Source of the DNA: Erythrobasidium yunnanense
Taxonomy: Eukaryota > Basidiomycota > Cystobasidiomycetes > Erythrobasidiales > Erythrobasidiaceae
DNA length: 64,000 bases
Direction: 5' to 3'
Assembly (NCBI GenBank): GCA_001600175.1
Contig: BCJC01000006.1
Location: 449,968-513,967 of the forward strand
This document shows, one piece after another, positions 32,479-42,781 of this stretch (within the stretch, counting starts at the first letter, position 1; the number at the start of each line of letters is the position of its first letter). Both the position numbers and the translations under genes were made by a program. The notes beneath the pieces are model-generated. The model had not been told where the DNA came from and searched no databases. It saw nothing but the letters and a program-made list of their open reading frames with translations.

Positions 32479-32915
32479 ACTTTGGGGTCTTGACTATCTG
32501 AGGCTTGGTGATGACGGACTCTTTGCTTTGGTCCTTTGCTTTGCGGGATTACTTATGCGCTTTGCTGGATCGCTTGAAGCGAAAGCAAGAGGTGCAGCAA
32601 TCTGCCTCCAGCTTTTTGACTCGTGGGAGACTGACATAGGTAAGGGCGACAAGGGAATTCGAGGCAGATAGGGAGATAGGAAGAAAGGATCCGCAAGGAA
32701 AGGTACGGTGGAAGCTTTGGTATTGATTGTCGCACGCTTGACACTAGCTGAGACTGGTGACGGTGTGTATAGTACCAGCTTGAAGTTCGACGGTGGGCCT
32801 CGCTATGAGCCGAAAAGTGGTGAGCCTGAAGATCATATTCCATTTGCTTTTCTACTTTCATGCGTGACATGCTTATGCACGAAGCAGAACAGAACATTCA
32901 TGTTCGTTCGCCATT

Positions 32916-33481
32916 CTAAGCTACGCTAGACTGGGGTCTGCCTTCTCGCCTACGTTTTATGCAACGGTACGCGACGTAGGTACCTCCGGCCTCCACGACT
33001 GCTGCTGCAACTCCCCCGCCTATGTAAGCAGCTCGCTTGTTGATCTTACGTTTCTTGGGCTTGGTTGGCGGTTTGCTTGACGATGGTTTGCTAGATGCTG
33101 GCTTGGCGGACGACGACGACGGCTTGGGCTTGCCTCGAGCTACTAAGATGTTCTCGACATCTGTGTCGACGTCGTCTACTACTGTGAGGTTCAGGTTGGT
33201 GAGTTCTCCAATGCGTGCGTCAACGCTTGACTTGCGAACGGAACCAATGCTGCCCGCTCTTGCTTTGGAGTAAGAGATACGTACAGGTAATCGCGGAGGT
33301 ACCGCGGATTGTCTGCAAATGGCAGAATGCTGCTACTTGGAACTGGACAAGAGACGGACCAGAGATTACTGCCATAGATGATCTGTTTTGAAGTGAATAG
33401 ACAGTGGGTCCACTGAGCAGGGCGAGGGCGAAAGAGTGAAAGGAGTGCGAAGACGGCCTTGCCCATCTTCGCACAGAGCAT
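32916..33481 (-). CDS. small membrane protein, array copy 3 (5' end unresolved)
   Basis: The 3' two thirds read clearly: SKARAGSIGSVRKSSVDARI matches the middle motif of copies 2 and 4. A Ser/Lys/Pro-rich linker (KPASSKPSSSKPPTKPKKRK) follows in place of the Gly/His tract, then an Ala/Gly/Val membrane segment (AAYIGGGVAAAVVEAGGTYV) and basic tail, ending at TAG 32916. Upstream, starts at 33481 or 33466 (MGKAVFALLSLF) are in another frame. I found no intron in the right phase to join them, so the 5' part is either an unrecognised exon or decayed. Confidence 0.5.
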
Positions 33482-33701
33482 GAAGCAGGAGGAGAGCCCT
33501 ACTTGTCGGACTTGGCGTCGACGATACTTTATGCCCTGCCTTTAGGTAGCAATAGGCCGCATGACAAGCATTGCTGTGTTGCAGAGCTGGTTTGGAAACA
33601 TCGCATATCTCATTCAAGCACTATCATAGCTTGCTCAGTACCGCATGTGTCAGAGTCCTGGTCTCACCGAACGTTGATGAGCTACTCTAGCCAAGGGCAT
33701 A

Positions 33702-34232
33702 CTAATAGCTACGCCTTCTGCGACTGTGAACGCAATAGGCTACGCCAGCAGCCGCCGGTAATCCAAGTCCAAGTCCGACTCCAAGGCCGACGTCGCGTTT
33801 CTTCTTAGCACTCCACGGTCTTCTGGGTCCATGATTAGAACCACCAGAGTGTCCACCAGCTGCTGCTGCACCACCTGCAGAAGTCGAAGTATGGCTTCCT
33901 CCACGTCCTCCACTACTGTGACCTCCTCCTCCGTGGCCTCCTCCTCCTGCGCTGCCACCTCTGCGACGCTCAAGGAGTTGTGTATGGTCCTGCGGTTCAC
34001 CAACTCGAAGGCGTGTGGTGTCCTCGATCTTGGCATCGAAGCTTGATTTTCGGACGTCGCCAATGCTACCGGACCTTGCTTTAGGAGTAGTGGTTACGAC
34101 AGGAACGCTCGCACCGATCCCAGTTACTGTGCTCTGGACGACTTCGCTATTGCTTTGTTGACTGCGAGGCATCGCTGCTGCAGCCGCCAGGCCTATACCG
34201 GTGCAGCTTAGTAGGAACTTGTCGGAGCGCAT
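33702..34232 (-). CDS. small Gly/His-rich membrane protein, array copy 4
   Basis: Intact single frame of 176 residues from ATG 34232. N-terminus MRSDKFLLSCTGIGLAAAAA is a likely signal or anchor segment. The polar middle ARSGSIGDVRKSSFDAKI is followed by ERRRGGSAGGGGHGGGGHSS and a Ser/Gly/Ala tract. The C-terminal hydrophobic segment (VGLGVGLGLGLPAAAGVAYC) ends in HSRRRRSY. Nearest relative is copy 2. Function unknown; two membrane-capable segments suggest a small membrane protein with a glycine-rich loop. Confidence 0.65.
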   Translation of the reverse strand: MRSDKFLLSCTGIGLAAAAAMPRSQQSNSEVVQSTVTGIGASVPVVTTTPKARSGSIGDVRKSSFDAKIEDTTRLRVGEPQDHTQLLERRRGGSAGGGGHGGGGHSSGGRGGSHTSTSAGGAAAAGGHSGGSNHGPRRPWSAKKKRDVGLGVGLGLGLPAAAGVAYCVHSRRRRSY

Positions 34233-34821
34233 GTTCTTAGCTGCACTCAATAGGTTTAGGAGTGACGAGTTTTTGATTTCCTTGTTGTTTTGTCCAATTG
34301 GCCTGTTGTGCTTTGCGAGATCGCTTGGAGCAGAAGCAAGAGCTGCAGTCAACTTGGACCCGTATTTGAAGCATGACAGGACATAGGGCTCAGGAATAGG
34401 AAGTATGCCGGTCAAGGCAGAAGGGGACTTGAAAGAAAGGTAAAACTGAAAGGAAGAGCACCTGATCTACCTTCTGATCGCGTATATGCTGGTCTGTATG
34501 CATGCTGTCAGCTGGAGGTCCAAGTATAGTGGATCTTGGGTACAGCAGGAAGGAAGCTTCGGATAAGCGCATTATGCAGGTAGATGATGCCTCGGTAGAA
34601 GATTCTGCATAGGTGATGGCAGAAAGGGAGGAGGACAATAGGAACGAAGGTCATGGAGAAAGGGCATTTTCGAGGAAGGGTCCATGCTTTCTCTGGATGC
34701 GAAGTAGAGGGAGGAGGTCCAGACTATTTTCCATGACAATGTCGATAGTCTGTGCTCTTTGGAATGCATGATACTGCTGTCGCCCGCTTCGACCTCGCTC
34801 CTGCCCTATTCTTGCAGCAAC
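34233..34821. other. divergent intergenic region
   Basis: 589 bp between array copy 4 (minus) and the spartin-like gene (plus). No supported gene; presumably both promoters. Confidence 0.4.
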
Positions 34822-35815
34822 ATGTCTGCAAGTTTAGTATCGATACCTGACTGCTCGGCATACCACCTCTTAGGAGAAGAACAGTTTCATCTGGCTTCCA
34901 ATGCCAGACTTGAAATCGTAGAGCCCTTGACGTTGACGCTGGGAGATTCCTTGGCCTGGCCGCTGGACGAGCGGACTATCGTGTAGGCTATCTTCTGCGT
35001 TGGAAGGTCTTGAGCTGAACGTAGTATGTTGCAGCGGCACCCAGCAAGGCAATGGCAGCGTCTACCTTCTGCGACCGCACCTCGAGGACGTCACTGGCCC
35101 GCAAGGATGGATTCGCATCGAGCTACCGGCTGGCGTAGAAGATGCAAAGAGCGAGCTTGGACAGCTTCGTGACCGCTTCGAAGAGATCCTGGTCCAGCGA
35201 GGATTCCTCTTTGGCGGCCAGACGAGAGCATCCGGCGACGAGTTGGCAGCGAGCATCAAGGAAGCTGGATACTCTGGATCAGATTCTATCAAATCATCTG
35301 TTGATGGATACAAAGCTCGTACAGCTCCTACAGATGCGCCTGCTTCGTTCAGTCGCGAAACACACGCAAGAGCTGCAACTGCAAGCAGCGTCACAGGCAC
35401 AGTAGCGGGATACGCTCAGCAAGCTACGGAAGCAATAGGAGGGTTATCACAGTCTGTAGGCAGAGGTATCGCCAATACATTCGGAGTCGGACAGAAAGCC
35501 GAAGCAGACAAGTCTGACGCGAGAAAAGGCGTCGAAGACGCAGGGCGTGCTATGGTCGATGTATCGACTGGAATCGCAGATAGCGCAAGCGTAGTAGGGA
35601 GCGCAGCATCGACAGGAGCGACAGACGCGCTAGCACACTCGAAAGGCCAAGAAACGGCAGATCTCGCTGGACACGGTGTATCGACGACCGCGAACGTCGG
35701 CAAGGTAGCTGGAGCCGGTCTCATTGGTACCTCTGTTGGCTTTCATGGAGCGCAAGCTGTTCAAGGTGTCGCACAAGTAGACCTGGATCCTGAGCAGCGC
35801 GCATCACAGCAGTAG
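34822..35815 (+). CDS. spartin/senescence-domain protein
   Basis: Two exons, 34822-34980 and 35045-35815. The intron has donor GTGTAG, branch CTGAAC and acceptor CCCAG, and the two parts join in phase (LAWPLDERTI to QGNGSVYLLR). The N-terminal half is a compact beta-rich domain. The C-terminal half has the senescence-domain pattern of amphipathic Ala/Gly/Ser repeats: VTGTVAGYAQQATEAIGGL, SVGRGIANTFG and VGKVAGAGLIGTSVGFHG. About 310 residues. Animal spartin acts on lipid droplets and endosomes; plant relatives associate with senescence. A lipid-droplet or membrane role here is an inference from the family. Confidence 0.75.
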
Positions 35816-36470
35816 ATTTGTAAAGTAAGCATCAGTGGTCATGACATACTGTCCATGAGGCTATCTTGCGCTTATATTCGCATATTTATTGACAGGCAAA
35901 ACCTCTGTAGCACAAGCATCCTTACATAGAAGCTAGACATACTCGATTAGACGGACTATAAAGCACTGAATCTCTGCACTTCACTTCCAGCCTCCGACTT
36001 CCTCACTTTCGACCGTGTTTGGTGGATCCGTGAATGCTCGCTTCGTACAGGCTTCTGACAGAGGAGCGCACGCGACTGTCTGTTCGTCAGGATATTTGCA
36101 GGATACCTCTGGAATGGAGTCTCACAGCGATCGACGCCTCTGATGACAACTATGCTACTCGCATGTTTGGTCCAATATCTCAATAGTACCACGCACGCGA
36201 ATTTCGAGCTTTCGTCTTCGAACCCTGACAACCCCAAGTCCCTCTGGACACTTCAATCCTCCTGTACGAAGATATTCCTGCAACACATCTGGCATCTTTC
36301 AGAGCCTTTGTTCGCGCTGTCCTGTTGTCCGACATACTGGCACAGCCCATCAACTCTCGCTCGCACACCATAGTCCCCCTGAGCTGCTTGTCTCCAAGTC
36401 GATCAAATCGATACTCTGAACAGAGCCTAGCTCAAACCTTCTGCTATTCCTCCTAGCTCTACTACGCATC
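35816..36470. other. intergenic region
   Basis: 655 bp between the spartin-like gene and zinc-ribbon gene 4, both plus strand. No gene or clear element; the stretch just before 36471 is CT-rich leader sequence. Confidence 0.4.
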
Positions 36471-36722
36471 ATGCCTGAAGCGATAGAGACCTTTGTCTGG
36501 AACTGCAATGGCTGCCGTCTAGGCGACATCAAGATGAATGCAACTTGCGACTGCGGCAAGGACTACAGGCAGGGTAACATCAAATACAAAATCAAACAAC
36601 GCTGGTGGTATTGCTGCGAATGTCATACGAGGCACCGTCTCGTCCGCAATGGCGTCGAAACCACCAAAGCGTGCTCGTGCAAGCGCCATGGATACGAGTG
36701 CGAGCATTGCGTAAGGACATAA
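36471..36722 (+). CDS. cysteine-rich zinc-ribbon-like protein 4 (short)
   Basis: Intronless, 83 residues. Knuckles: WNCNGC (11-15), CDCGKDY (27-32), WYCCECHTRH (46-55) and CSCKRHGYECEHC (67-79). Eleven cysteines in 83 residues. It aligns closely with protein 5 (W.....CR..D.KM.A.C.C.K.Y, then W.C..C.T.HR), so the two are a recent duplicate pair. They share only the cysteine plan with proteins 1-3. No signal peptide. Confidence 0.65.
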   Translation: MPEAIETFVWNCNGCRLGDIKMNATCDCGKDYRQGNIKYKIKQRWWYCCECHTRHRLVRNGVETTKACSCKRHGYECEHCVRT

Positions 36723-37177
36723 TGTACGTTTCTCATCGTGACAGGCATGTATTCGACCTCCTCCACGTTAAACTCGACATCACAGGAACACATAGTGCTG
36801 AGGTAGCCTTCTGTCTAAACAAGGCATCTGTACGCTTTCCGTCATATCTACGTGGATCTCCTCTTGGTGCAGCAGCCGTTCTCTTCTCCACAGGACCTTT
36901 GCAAGTCGCTGATAATCTCCTAGCCTAGTGCTGCGCATGCTGATTTCCAAAACTCTGATATAACATACGCTATAGCGCAGATCATGTAGCTGCTTGAATC
37001 CCAATCAAAGCATGCCCCCTTGACTATGGCACTGTCCGACAAACTAGCACAGCCAGCCTGGGTGGTCTCGCTCGCCGGTTTCTGCTGGCTCTTTTACCCC
37101 TGCAAATCTGCCAGAGACGGCAACTCAAGATCAAGATCACCGAAAACCCAGCCAATCGCCTCTGCGGTCACCTTACG
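36723..37177. other. intergenic region between zinc-ribbon genes 4 and 5
   Basis: 455 bp with no supported gene; it should hold the promoter of gene 5. Confidence 0.35.
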
Positions 37178-37468
37178 ATGTCCGGCGAAACAAGGCCCCG
37201 TATGATACGGACTCTTTGGAATCGTCGCACTTGTCGCTCGTCTGATCTGAAGATGGGCGCAAAGTGCGGCTGCAATAAGGTATATGAGGAGACCCAACGG
37301 TGCTCAACACGAAAGCTCGAGAGATCTAAATGGACGTGTCACATCTGCCAGACAGGGCATCGCTTCTTCATCAAGGACGATGACGGCCCACGGGTTGTAT
37401 GGTACGACAATCTTTGGTGTCCAAACCCTTGTGGACACACAAACTGCCCTGAATGTCGAGAACGCTAA
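37178..37468 (+). CDS. cysteine-rich zinc-ribbon-like protein 5 (short)
   Basis: Intronless, 96 residues, start ATG 37178 (or the internal Met nine codons on, which aligns better with protein 4). Knuckles: a changed first one (WNRRTC, first Cys of the pair missing), CGCNKVY, WTCHICQTGHR and CPNPCGHTNCPEC. The last block matches proteins 2 and 3 more closely than protein 4 does, so it links the two subgroups of the family. Confidence 0.62.
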   Translation: MSGETRPRMIRTLWNRRTCRSSDLKMGAKCGCNKVYEETQRCSTRKLERSKWTCHICQTGHRFFIKDDDGPRVVWYDNLWCPNPCGHTNCPECRER

Positions 37469-37685
37469 GGCAAATGACCAGGGCAGGAGTAAGTTCTGGC
37501 GCATCGCTAGGACTCCCAATCGTTGTTTACTGAAGTGTCGCGTCAGGATAACTATACAGCCGATCCAAAGCTGTCGCAAATAGGGGGCCCCTAAATATCC
37601 AAGCACGATTACCGCCTGTCCCTATCTTCTCCGATGTCGTACGTACTCTCATTGCGCTGTATACTGCGTCCTTCCCTCTCATGAT

Positions 37686-38846
37686 TCACAGTATTGCCAG
37701 TAGTTCCTCCGTCAACTGCCTGACCGCCTTTGCTTTCTCGCTGATATCCGGCATGGTAGCTTCATCTTCCAAATTATGGTTCCCATTCTTAACCGTGATC
37801 ATTCTCACGTCCACTCCGAGTCCTTGCAGCTGTTTGAGCGTATACAGACTTTCTTCATACGGCACCGCAGGGTCTTTATCTCCATGTATCAAGATCGTGC
37901 TAGGCCATTGTTTCGCCAATCCTGAACGAGAGAGGAAGAGCTGAGGTATGATATCTTCGTATTTACTATCGAGGCTAGCTTCCCTTTGCGAATGTGGAAG
38001 GGCCCGTAAGCGCTCAGCTAGGCCTGGCTCGCCGGTGTATAAATCGATCTGTTTCCCGCTCGTCCACCAGTAGTCTGATACATATTCACGCTTTACTTTC
38101 GCTGCGTGCCCTTCTACGCCCTCTGTATATGGTAGATCCGACACTTCAGGCAGGACCGTACGTTCTTCCAGATGCTTAGGCGTCTTTATAGGGGTTTCTG
38201 GAACCTTCAACCAGTGATCCAGTAGGATATCTCCTCCCATGCCGAAGAAGAGCACACATGCTTTCGGTAATATACGCGATTTCTTGTTCGCGAAAGCTTT
38301 TAGATGATAGATCGTAGCCATGCGAGCTATGTATGAACCAGCTGAGAAACCAGTAAATACTACGCGAGAGAAGTCGGGAGTGATGCCAGAGGGAAGCTGG
38401 CGCGTAAAGGGATCGCTTTCGAGGAATTGGCTGAGAGCGATGATGTCATCGAGCTGGTCGCGGAGCGTGCTGGGATCTAGGAGTCGGTAGTCTGGGTATA
38501 CGCGAATGCACCCGTGGGCATCGAGACCGTCTGTAGTTATTCGAATATCGTCAGCCTAGAGCAACTTGTCGAGCTAGGTGGGTTGCGTTCGCACCTGCAA
38601 GGATTGGTTCTACGAAGTTTGGATCGCGTCTACTACCATTCAACAAGCCTGACAATGCTTCATTTCAGCTTTTGCAAAAGGTCCGAATTCGAAAAGCTCA
38701 CCTCCGCCATGAAAGCACACGGCCAGAGGAAGCGCTTTATTCGCATTTGAACCGAGGTTTGAAGGCAGTAGAATGTCCAACTTGACCTCATGCCCCGTCT
38801 TCGTGGTGTTGTAAGTGCACGTTATCCGGTCCTCCATTCTTGCCAT
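37686..38846 (-). CDS. alpha/beta hydrolase (HGGG-type esterase/peptidase)
   Basis: Three or more exons. Exon 1 from ATG 38846 ends in CFHGG; an intron (donor GTGAGC) joins it to GLLNGSRRDPNF, making the HGGG oxyanion-hole motif. A second intron (donor GTGCGA, branch CTGAC) leads to GLDAHGCIRVYPDYRLL. The nucleophile elbow is GFSAGS. Near the end are ILIHGDKDPAVPY (acid Asp region) and NGNHNLEDE (catalytic His). About 350 residues, no signal peptide. Ester, peptide or carbamate hydrolysis is likely; the substrate is not deducible. Confidence 0.82.
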
Positions 38847-39089
38847 TATCGAGCCGATTGATGGAGTGAGGCGAAAGAGCGAGGTATATGCTTTTCTTCA
38901 AGTGTTGGTGAGAGACGAAAGAAGAGCTTCGATACCTACAGAGCGGATAGAAAGAAATGCGAACCGGACCACGGCGTTCGGCGCCTTGCCGGAGAAATTG
39001 GTGCCTGATTTTTCAGAGGTGTTCCTGGAGATCTGACGCGGTTTCTCTGATCTCGTCATACTTATCAATCTTCTGAGATATCCTTCCTT

Positions 39090-40076
39090 TCACAGTTCCA
39101 GCTCTTCATCCGTATCCATACCCTCGTCCTGCTCTTCTCCAGTGACTAACGAGCATTTCTCCCCTCTCACGAAAGCTCCATATTTCATCTTGCACTCAAA
39201 ATACCTCTTCCCATCCACAGACCCATCATTCTTCCCCACGGGTTCATCATATTCCACGCCTACCCAAGTGCCTTTTGCAAAGGCGGTTGGGCCGATATAG
39301 CGGATTGTGCCTTTGCGTAGATAGGTGCCGCTAGATGAGAGGTCGACTTGAACGCGCGCGCCTGGTGTGAATGAGGAGGAAAGGTCGGGCTCGATATTGT
39401 CGTCTTCGAGAGAAGGTGAGGCGAAACGACCAATCTTGTTGCGCGCTTTATAGGCCATCACCGTGTCTGTGCATCAGATGATGAATATTCTAGATATAGT
39501 ATATGTGAGAGAGAGCTGAAGACCCACCATTCCGCTTTGCATACTCGTCTGTAGAAAGCTCAAATTTCTTTACATTCGGATCCTCGACGTGACTGAACAA
39601 ATTGGATTGTATGTTCCTGTCTTCTGTGTCAACCTACACAGTCACAGCCCATCAGCGCGTCGTTCAAGGTATCTTTCGAATCTCGTTGATATACACGCAC
39701 CTTGATGACGAGCCAGTCCTGCGTCAATCCACATTCATGCAGCGTCTTCTCCTCATCATTTAGCACAGCCAATGTCCTCCCTTCGCTGATCTCATAGCCT
39801 GGACTAAGTTTCGCTTCGTTGCTTTGTAGGGATAATTTCTGAGAGCCGGCTGGGATGCCAGTCACTGATTCGAGCTTGCTCTATATTTCACAAGACAAGG
39901 ATGTCGGTTGTTAGTATGCTGTAAACGCGAGAATGGGAGATGATGGGAAGAAGTACCTTTAGCGCGCCAACTGTGAGACTTGTAGAGAAGGTCCGCTCGC
40001 TTTGGGTGGATGGCGAAAGCACGTAGACGTGGACTTGTCTCAAAGAATTGCCAGAAAATGCTTGCTGGACCACCAT
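39090..40076 (-). CDS. tubulin-folding cofactor B
   Basis: Works with cofactor E in alpha-tubulin folding and dimer turnover (yeast Alf1). Four or more exons. Start ATG 40076 gives the ubiquitin-like domain (VHVYVLSPSTQSERTFSTS, then TGIPAGSQKLSL and LAVLNDEEKTLHECGL). A linker with YAKRN follows. Next is the CAP-Gly domain: GARVQVDLSSSGTYLRKGTI, the AKGTWVGVEYDEPVGKNDGS core and CKMKYGAFVRGEKC, ending at 39090 with the acidic tail DTDEELEL in place of a full C-terminal DEI/M signature. Domain order and length match the family. Confidence 0.9.
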
Positions 40077-40284
40077 CTTCGATATTACGATGCAATAGGA
40101 GTCTGGGCAACAAGAGATTTGGAAAAGATGGTACTACTCGAGTTGTCTCTGCAACTATGATACATCTGATATACATTATATTTTCTCATCGTTTCAGTCC
40201 TGATGCGCGCGGCCATCTAGGATCCTTGTTCTGCCGCTTAAGCAAATCAGCCCCCATATCATTCTTGCATTCTACATCGACAAC

Positions 40285-41202
40285 TCACAGTATCCTCGGC
40301 GTAGCCAACCAATTCCTCTTCCCACTAGCTCTTTCATTATTCCATATTCTCGTAAAGAAGTACCACACATGTCCCACTGTAATACCCAGTAAATCTCCAA
40401 TGACTGCATTCCATGAATTGCTTAAAGCCCATGAGAAGATGACTAGTGCATAAGGCAAGTAGGGAGCGGTTATTGTTACGACACCGAAGAGGGAAAGACG
40501 AACGTTGGGGTTGAGGCGGGACCAGAGATATACTAAAGTGAATGAGAGGGGTGAGGAAAGGAATGGAGCGGGTGAAAGAGGTGAGAGGAGCTGGGGAGAT
40601 AGAATATATTAGCTGTTGCTGGACACTAAAGGCGCATGTATGGCTTACGAGGAGAAGTGCACTGGAGACAGTCAATAACCAGACATAGTCGGCTTTATGA
40701 CCATGAAAGGTATTTTCTTCAAGCATCTTCGAGTATCGCATGCTGTTCCACACTCTAAATCAGCTACTCTCCTCTCTCCTTGTCCTCTGCGTGCGGGAGG
40801 CCGCTCACAAGAAGAATATATGGAAGAAGAAGTCCAATGACAGCGGGCCGAAGTAGAGGAAGTTGGTCACTATCCTCCAGAGCTGCATACTCTCATATTA
40901 GTTAAGAGTTTGAGAGAGGAGAAGGTAGCGCGATTTACCTGGCCATTCTGGAATGCCGCGCGGTAGGTGAAGAAGAGCTGGAAAGGCGTGAGGAGGTGGC
41001 ATTGCTGTTACACCATAGAGCTGTCAATAAAGAGTGGGGAGGGGAATGAGAGACGTGTATCAGACTGACTACGGCTACGGAAGTTGCGACTGATCCGCTG
41101 TCAATATAGAAGCATGAGTAACCATTACAGAGGGAGGGAGAGAAGGAGTAGCTCGCACATCATTACGGCCTTTGTGATGGGAGGAGCATCTAGGAGGTCC
41201 AT
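40285..41202 (-). CDS. Derlin (Der1/Dfm1-family ERAD membrane protein)
   Basis: Rhomboid-like ER protein for retrotranslocation of misfolded proteins. ATG 41202 gives MDLLDAPPITKAVMM. Further exons carry QCHLLTPFQLFFTYRAAFQN, LWRIVTNFLYFGPLSLDFFF and RYSKMLEENTFHGHKADYVW, then LLGITVGHVWYFFTRIW near the end. The family marks W-R plus the hydrophobic helices are present. The last exon gives a short basic tail (GKRNWLATPRIL) ending at 40285, without an obvious SHP (p97-binding) box. At least five exons. It shares a 190-bp divergent promoter with SPC2. Confidence 0.88.
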
Positions 41203-41392
41203 CTTGATAACGCAGCTAAAGCCGAGCAGGACAATTCGAGTCCGTATATATATTGTTGACAGCAGGCAGGATCAGATGGTAGATACTGTATTCTTCTGTT
41301 TCTTTCAATCTTCGTTCAAGATTGTTCAAGTCAGTTGTCGTGTTCCAAAGAGGCACCTCTCTCCCTTTGACGCATCGACCTGAACCTCAAAG
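41203..41392. promoter_or_regulatory. bidirectional promoter of Derlin and SPC2 genes
   Basis: Only 190 bp separates the divergent start codons of two ER-membrane genes, so their promoters must overlap. I did not identify a specific factor site with confidence. Confidence 0.55.
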
Positions 41393-42301
41393 ATGGGCAA
41401 GAAGGGCAAAAGCAAAGAAACCAACGACTCTCAGATCTCCGAGAAACCCATCACTACAACAACAAACTCCATCGCATCCTTGTCTACCACACAATCACAA
41501 TCACCCTCCAAAAAGAGCCAAGTCGGCAGCGCAGATACAAGCCAAAGCGCGTCGAAGAGCGTGCTGCAAGATGATAGCAATGATGAAGATGCTGCATATG
41601 GAAACGACCTGCCTGAAGTGATTGTGAACAAATGGTCGTTACACGAACTCAAGATGGCCTGCGATGATGCTTTAAAGCAGGCGAGCCCACGTCCCTCCTC
41701 TCTCTCATTCACACACTAACACACATCTGTATGAACAACAGTACTACGCCCGTCCATCCCTATTCAAGCCCTCGCACGTCCACACCGACGTCCGTCTCGT
41801 ACTCGGCTGGACATCCTCCCTCATAGCTTTGGCAGCATCAGCGTATGCGTACAAAGTGCATTTCAAAGATAGTCGAAGCTGGGTACTGGCTGCACTGGTT
41901 ACGTTTGTATTCCTGAGCGGTGTCATGGCTGCGTATGCGAGGTGGATAGAGAAGGATACTGTCTTTATTGGGAGACGGAAAGTGTATGCAGGGCGGGTGC
42001 GTTCTACATACAACTATGATACATGCTTCTCTTCTTATACTAACGGGTGTCCTCCCTTCGGTCGGAAAAGATCGAAACCCAAACCATCACCGTCCGCTCC
42101 TCGTGCGAGCCCTATACTCCAATCTACGACATCCACCTATCCTTCCACCACTCGAGCAACGGTGGTAAGACACTCATCAAGTCGAGCGAAAAGAGCCTGC
42201 ATAAATCGTTCAATGAGGTGTTTGATGAGAATGGGAAACTCGTCCGTCCGGCGTTGGAGAATGCGTTGCGTAAATTGCTGGATGAGGCTGTAGGGCCGTA
42301 G
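41393..42301 (+). CDS. SPC2: signal peptidase complex subunit SPC2 (SPCS2/SPC25)
   Basis: Non-catalytic ER subunit that helps signal peptidase meet the translocon. Low-complexity N-terminus, then VNKWSLHELKMACDDALK, HTDVRLVLGWTSSLIALAAS (membrane segment 1), VLAALVTFVFLSGVMAAY (segment 2), and a cytosolic domain with ETQTITVRSSCEPYTPIYD and HSSNGGKTLIKSSE. Three exons. The first intron, 41681-41741, has a GC donor (GCGAGC) with branch CACTAAC and acceptor CAG. The only nearby GT donor breaks the frame. The second donor is GTGCGT. About 250 residues. Confidence 0.9.
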
Positions 42302-42424
42302 CCTTCTTCTGTAACGCAGACATGGAATGCTATGCGGTGCATTGGATATTTCTGTTGTATGACTAGCAGGAAAGAGGTCAGATTTCATAGATGAAGTAAG
42401 CCATAGAGATCTGGCTCACCCAGG

Positions 42425-42781
42425 CTACAGAGCACTTCCGACAACTGCATATCCCTTATTTGCGCTCCTCGGTATTGCCTTGCGTCTCTTCTCCTCTCTA
42501 ATCATGTCCACAGTCATGTTTTCCACTTTTACGAGTTCTTTGACACCCAGAATCTGGCCTATCAAGCCTGGCTTCACAGCGTGTATGACTGATTGTAGCC
42601 GTTTCTTGAACCCTAGTGCTATGGCTGTCTTGCGTACTTTGGGTGTTAAGCCGATGGTTGAGCGCATTAAAGTCACTTTGAGATGGGAAGGAGCAGACGT
42701 TGATGGAGAGGATGAAGTAGCAGCATTGGATGCTCTCATTAAGGTTGATGTTGTGAAACGCCTTGAAAGTGTTGAATACAT
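42425..42781 (-). CDS. MRPL33: mitochondrial ribosomal protein uL30m
   Basis: Single exon. ATG 42781 (MYSTLSRRFTTSTLMRAS) gives a mitochondrial presequence rich in Arg, Ser and Thr; the frame is open further upstream but lacks a better start. The L30 signature follows: HLKVTLMRSTIGLTPKVRKT, ALGFKKRLQSVIH, KPGLIGQILGVKELVKVENM. About 118 residues. Component of the large mitoribosomal subunit. It is convergent with SPC2 (123 bp) and divergent from CDC73 (115 bp). Confidence 0.88.
   Translation of the reverse strand: MYSTLSRRFTTSTLMRASNAATSSSPSTSAPSHLKVTLMRSTIGLTPKVRKTAIALGFKKRLQSVIHAVKPGLIGQILGVKELVKVENMTVDMIREEKRRKAIPRSANKGYAVVGSAL

Noticed and set aside
34822-35044. Apparent stop after 54 codons in the spartin-like gene
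   Set aside because: An intron 34981-35044 with a CTGAAC branch site joins the two halves in phase, so it is not a broken gene.
36190-36250. Minus-strand GGGTTCGAA considered as a tRNA T-loop
   Set aside because: Flanking bases cannot form a T-stem or acceptor stem. No tRNA was found in the window.
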